From Gammaproteobacteria bacterium (lineage in GTDB: Bacteria; Pseudomonadota; Gammaproteobacteria; SZUA-229), in the NCBI GenBank assembly GCA_016191795.1, contig JACPVK010000465.1:1-7074 (forward strand): 7,074 bases of DNA, given 5' to 3'. This document shows positions 5,131 to 7,074 of the stretch, piece by piece. Position 1 is the stretch's first letter; each line of letters opens with the position of its first letter. The notes under the pieces are model-generated. The model saw only the letters and a program-made list of their open reading frames with translations, ran no database searches and was not told where the DNA came from. A program made the translations under genes and the position numbers.

Positions 5131-6440
5131 AAGTGAAAATGATAAAAAAATATCTGATTTCAGTATTGCTTTTGTTTGTTATCGCTAATCTGGCTCATGC
5201 CGAATTGCGGGTGGAAATTACCCAGGGCACCGATGCTGCCAGGCCGATTGCTGTGGTTCCTTTTGCCAGGACGGGATTATCAGCACCCTTGCCGGCAGAT
5301 GTGTCCGCCATTGTTGCCGCTGATTTACAGCGCAGTGGCATGTTCGCCCCGATAGAACCAGACAAATTAATCGCCCAACCGCAAAACGTTGAAGCGGTCA
5401 ATTACAAGTTGTGGCGTATGGCCAGTGTTGACCATATTGTGATCGGGCAGGTCAATATGATTTCAGCGCAACAGTTCGAACTGGAGTTTCGCTTGCTGGA
5501 TGTGTTCAAGGGGCAGCAAATTCTGGGTTTTAAATATCGCGAAACCGACAAGAACTTGCGTATGGCAGCGCACAAAATCAGCGATTTGATTTACGAACGT
5601 ATTACCGGCCAGAGGGGTGCGTTTAATACCCAGGTGGCCTATGTCACGGTAGAGCGCCAGATTGGCGCGCAACCCAAATACAAACTTCAGGTAGCTGATA
5701 CCGACGGCTACAACTCGCAAACCGTGCTGACGTCTGCACAGCCGATTATGTCACCCTCCTGGTCGCCTGATGGCAGTCGACTGGCTTATGTGTCGTTTGA
5801 ACATCGTCGTTCGGAAATATTTATTCAAAACCTGCAAACCGGACAGCGAGACGTGGTGTCCAAGAGCGAGGGTATTAACGGTGCACCGGTGTGGTCGCCT
5901 GATGGCAGGCAGCTGGCTTTAACTTTAACGTCCGGGGATAACCCGGATATCTATGTTCTGGATATAACCAGCAAGAAGTTGCAACAGGTAACGCGCCACT
6001 GGTCCATCGATACCGAACCGTCATGGATGCCGGATGGACGCGAAATTGTTTTTACATCCAGTCGAAGTGGCAAGCCACAGCTGTATCGAGTGAATGTGAA
6101 TCAGGGTGATCGTCCGCAACGTATTACCTTCGATGGTGATTACAATGCCAATGCACGCATCAGCCCGGATGGTAAGTCACTGGCGTTTGTCCAGGGCAGC
6201 GGCAATGTTTTCAAGATTGCCACGCTGGATTTGCAAACCGGTTTTGTACAGCCTGTTACCGATGGTGCGTTGGATGAGTCACCCAGTTTTGCGCCCAATG
6301 GCAGCATGATTCTGTATGCAACACAGGCAGACCGACGCGGTGTTCTGGCGGCCGTTTCAACGGATGGCCGTTTCAGGCAGCGGTTGGTGTTATCGGAAGG
6401 CGACGTAAGGGAGCCTACCTGGGGTCCTTATAAAAAATAG
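5127..6440 (+). CDS. tolB: Tol-Pal system periplasmic beta-propeller protein TolB
   Basis: TolB is a periplasmic protein that binds Pal and TolA in turn, freeing Pal from TolB when the Tol motor fires. The product is 437 residues (E. coli 430). A Sec signal peptide spans residues 1-25: a basic start with KK at 7-8, a hydrophobic core, and AHA before a likely cut at A25/E26. The mature N-terminus ELRVEIT corresponds to the TolA-binding TolB box. The N-terminal alpha/beta domain runs to about 165 and includes ARPIAVVPF (38-46) and the IVAADLQRSGMF region. The beta-propeller follows, with TolB/PD40 repeats at SWSPDGSRLAYVSF (211-224), VWSPDGRQLAL (255-265), SWMPDGREIVF (299-309), ISPDGKSLAF (345-354) and FAPNGSMILY (388-397). 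The ATG at 5127 overlaps the tolA TGA by 4 bases. ATG 5139 (M5) would still leave a workable signal peptide and cannot be excluded. Confidence 0.97.
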   Translation: MKVKMIKKYLISVLLLFVIANLAHAELRVEITQGTDAARPIAVVPFARTGLSAPLPADVSAIVAADLQRSGMFAPIEPDKLIAQPQNVEAVNYKLWRMASVDHIVIGQVNMISAQQFELEFRLLDVFKGQQILGFKYRETDKNLRMAAHKISDLIYERITGQRGAFNTQVAYVTVERQIGAQPKYKLQVADTDGYNSQTVLTSAQPIMSPSWSPDGSRLAYVSFEHRRSEIFIQNLQTGQRDVVSKSEGINGAPVWSPDGRQLALTLTSGDNPDIYVLDITSKKLQQVTRHWSIDTEPSWMPDGREIVFTSSRSGKPQLYRVNVNQGDRPQRITFDGDYNANARISPDGKSLAFVQGSGNVFKIATLDLQTGFVQPVTDGALDESPSFAPNGSMILYATQADRRGVLAAVSTDGRFRQRLVLSEGDVREPTWGPYKK

Positions 6441-6466
6441 CTGTTAACTTTTAAACATTACTTTGT

Positions 6467-6470
6467 GGAG
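6467..6470 (+). promoter_or_regulatory. Ribosome binding site of pal
   Basis: GGAG lies 8 bases before the ATG at 6479, in the 38-base gap after tolB. Unlike tolR, tolA and tolB, pal thus has its own strong initiation signal, in keeping with the high abundance expected of Pal. No clear promoter or terminator was seen in the gap. Confidence 0.65.
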
Positions 6471-6478
6471 AAAATCAA

Positions 6479-7045
6479 ATGAAATACAAATTGCTGGCAG
6501 CAGTAATCATGACAAGTCTGATAATGGGTTGTGAAACCACGCCGGTTCAGGATGGTTCTGCGACAGATGCAACCCAGGGTGAACAATCCATGGATGCAAC
6601 CTCTGGCGGCCTGGGTTCCATGGGTGATTCCAGTGGTACGGCACTGAGCGGTGCACAACAGGCAGGCGTTTCTTATGACCGGAATGCCATTAATGCTCCG
6701 GGCAGCGTGTTGGCAGAAAAGGTTATCTATTTTGAATACAACAGCGACGCTATTTCGGATGATTACCGTGAAGTACTTGCCCATCACGGCAAGTATTTGT
6801 TGCAAAATACCGATATGAAAGTTCGTCTGGAAGGTCATGCTGATGAGCGTGGTAGTCGCGAGTATAATATCGCTCTGGGTAACCGCCGTGCCCAGGCTGT
6901 GCGCAGCATGATGGCTGCACAGGGTATGAATGCCAAACAACTCGAAGTAATCAGTTATGGCGAAGAAAAACCGGTTGCCTTGTCTCACGATGAAGCGGCA
7001 TGGCGTTTAAACCGTCGTGTGGAACTGGTGTACGAAGCGAAGTAA
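6479..7045 (+). CDS. pal: Peptidoglycan-associated lipoprotein Pal
   Basis: Pal is an outer-membrane lipoprotein whose OmpA-like domain grips meso-diaminopimelate in peptidoglycan and, alternately, TolB. The product is 188 residues (E. coli 173). A lipoprotein signal peptide ends at the lipobox IMG-C18; E19 is at +2, with no Asp inner-membrane retention signal of the E. coli type. Residues about 19-75 form a low-complexity Asp/Ser/Gly/Thr/Met tether. The OmpA-like domain covers about 80-186: VIYFEYNSDAI (82-92), GHADERGSREYN (119-130), GNRRAQAV (134-141) and ISYGEEKP (158-165). D122 and R137 have the 15-residue spacing of the diaminopimelate-binding pair known from OmpA. The domain closes with HDEAAWRLNRRVELVY (170-185). 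The ATG at 6479 has a strong Shine-Dalgarno. It is the last gene of the tol-pal block in the window. Confidence 0.97.
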   Translation: MKYKLLAAVIMTSLIMGCETTPVQDGSATDATQGEQSMDATSGGLGSMGDSSGTALSGAQQAGVSYDRNAINAPGSVLAEKVIYFEYNSDAISDDYREVLAHHGKYLLQNTDMKVRLEGHADERGSREYNIALGNRRAQAVRSMMAAQGMNAKQLEVISYGEEKPVALSHDEAAWRLNRRVELVYEAK

Positions 7046-7074
7046 TTCGACGGCGAAGTTGTGCAGTGTCCTGA
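7046..7074 (+). other. Sequence downstream of pal, no feature seen
   Basis: Twenty-nine bases follow the pal stop. They hold no ATG and no recognisable Shine-Dalgarno; a GTG at 7061 is in a frame that stays open only because the window ends. No terminator hairpin is visible. In related genomes cpoB (ybgF) normally comes next, but nothing here proves it. Confidence 0.3.

Noticed and set aside
6458..6988. Minus-strand open frame of 176 codons opposite pal.
   Set aside because: Pal is unambiguous on the plus strand; the antisense product has no recognisable motif or good initiation site.
1..7074. CRISPR array, tRNA, rRNA, insertion sequence or prophage remnants.
   Set aside because: No direct-repeat array, tRNA-like cloverleaf, transposase motif or terminal repeats were seen; nearly all of the window is occupied by housekeeping genes.

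Overview
The window is a compact, all-plus-strand stretch of a bacterial chromosome. It carries the conserved gammaproteobacterial order ruvC-ruvA-ruvB-ybgC-tolQ-tolR-tolA-tolB-pal, preceded by the 3' end of an alpha/beta-hydrolase gene. The gene order, a Pal lipoprotein with an OmpA-like domain and TolQ/TolR sequences close to the Escherichia/Pseudomonas type indicate a Gram-negative gammaproteobacterium. Genus or order cannot be fixed from sequence reading alone. Base composition looks balanced and even throughout, with no sign of mobile DNA.

Layout. Bases 3-356 encode the C-terminal 117 residues of a hydrolase that starts outside the window. A 75-base gap (357-431) with a possible extended -10 promoter leads into ruvC (GTG start at 432), ruvA (GTG start, 4-base overlap) and ruvB (24-base gap). 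A 36-base AT-rich gap separates ruvB from ybgC. From ybgC to tolB the genes overlap by 11, 1, 4 and 4 bases. Pal follows after 38 bases with its own strong Shine-Dalgarno. The last 29 bases (7046-7074) are non-coding as far as can be seen; in related genomes cpoB (ybgF) usually comes next, but no start is visible here.

How the genes work together. RuvA and RuvB form the Holliday-junction branch-migration motor and RuvC is the resolvase that cuts the junction, so the first block is recombination and repair. YbgC is a hotdog-fold acyl-CoA thioesterase. TolQ, TolR and TolA form the inner-membrane, proton-motive-force-driven complex. TolB is the periplasmic beta-propeller and Pal the outer-membrane peptidoglycan-binding lipoprotein. 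Together Tol-Pal draws the outer membrane inward at division and keeps the envelope intact. All complete genes look intact, with family-typical catalytic or functional residues in place.

I found no previously undescribed system. The second-look items are modest: a hydrolase rather than yebC before ruvC, a basic tail on RuvC, a short glycine-poor TolA, a five-codon mini-ORF abutting ybgC, and no LexA-type box near ruvAB.
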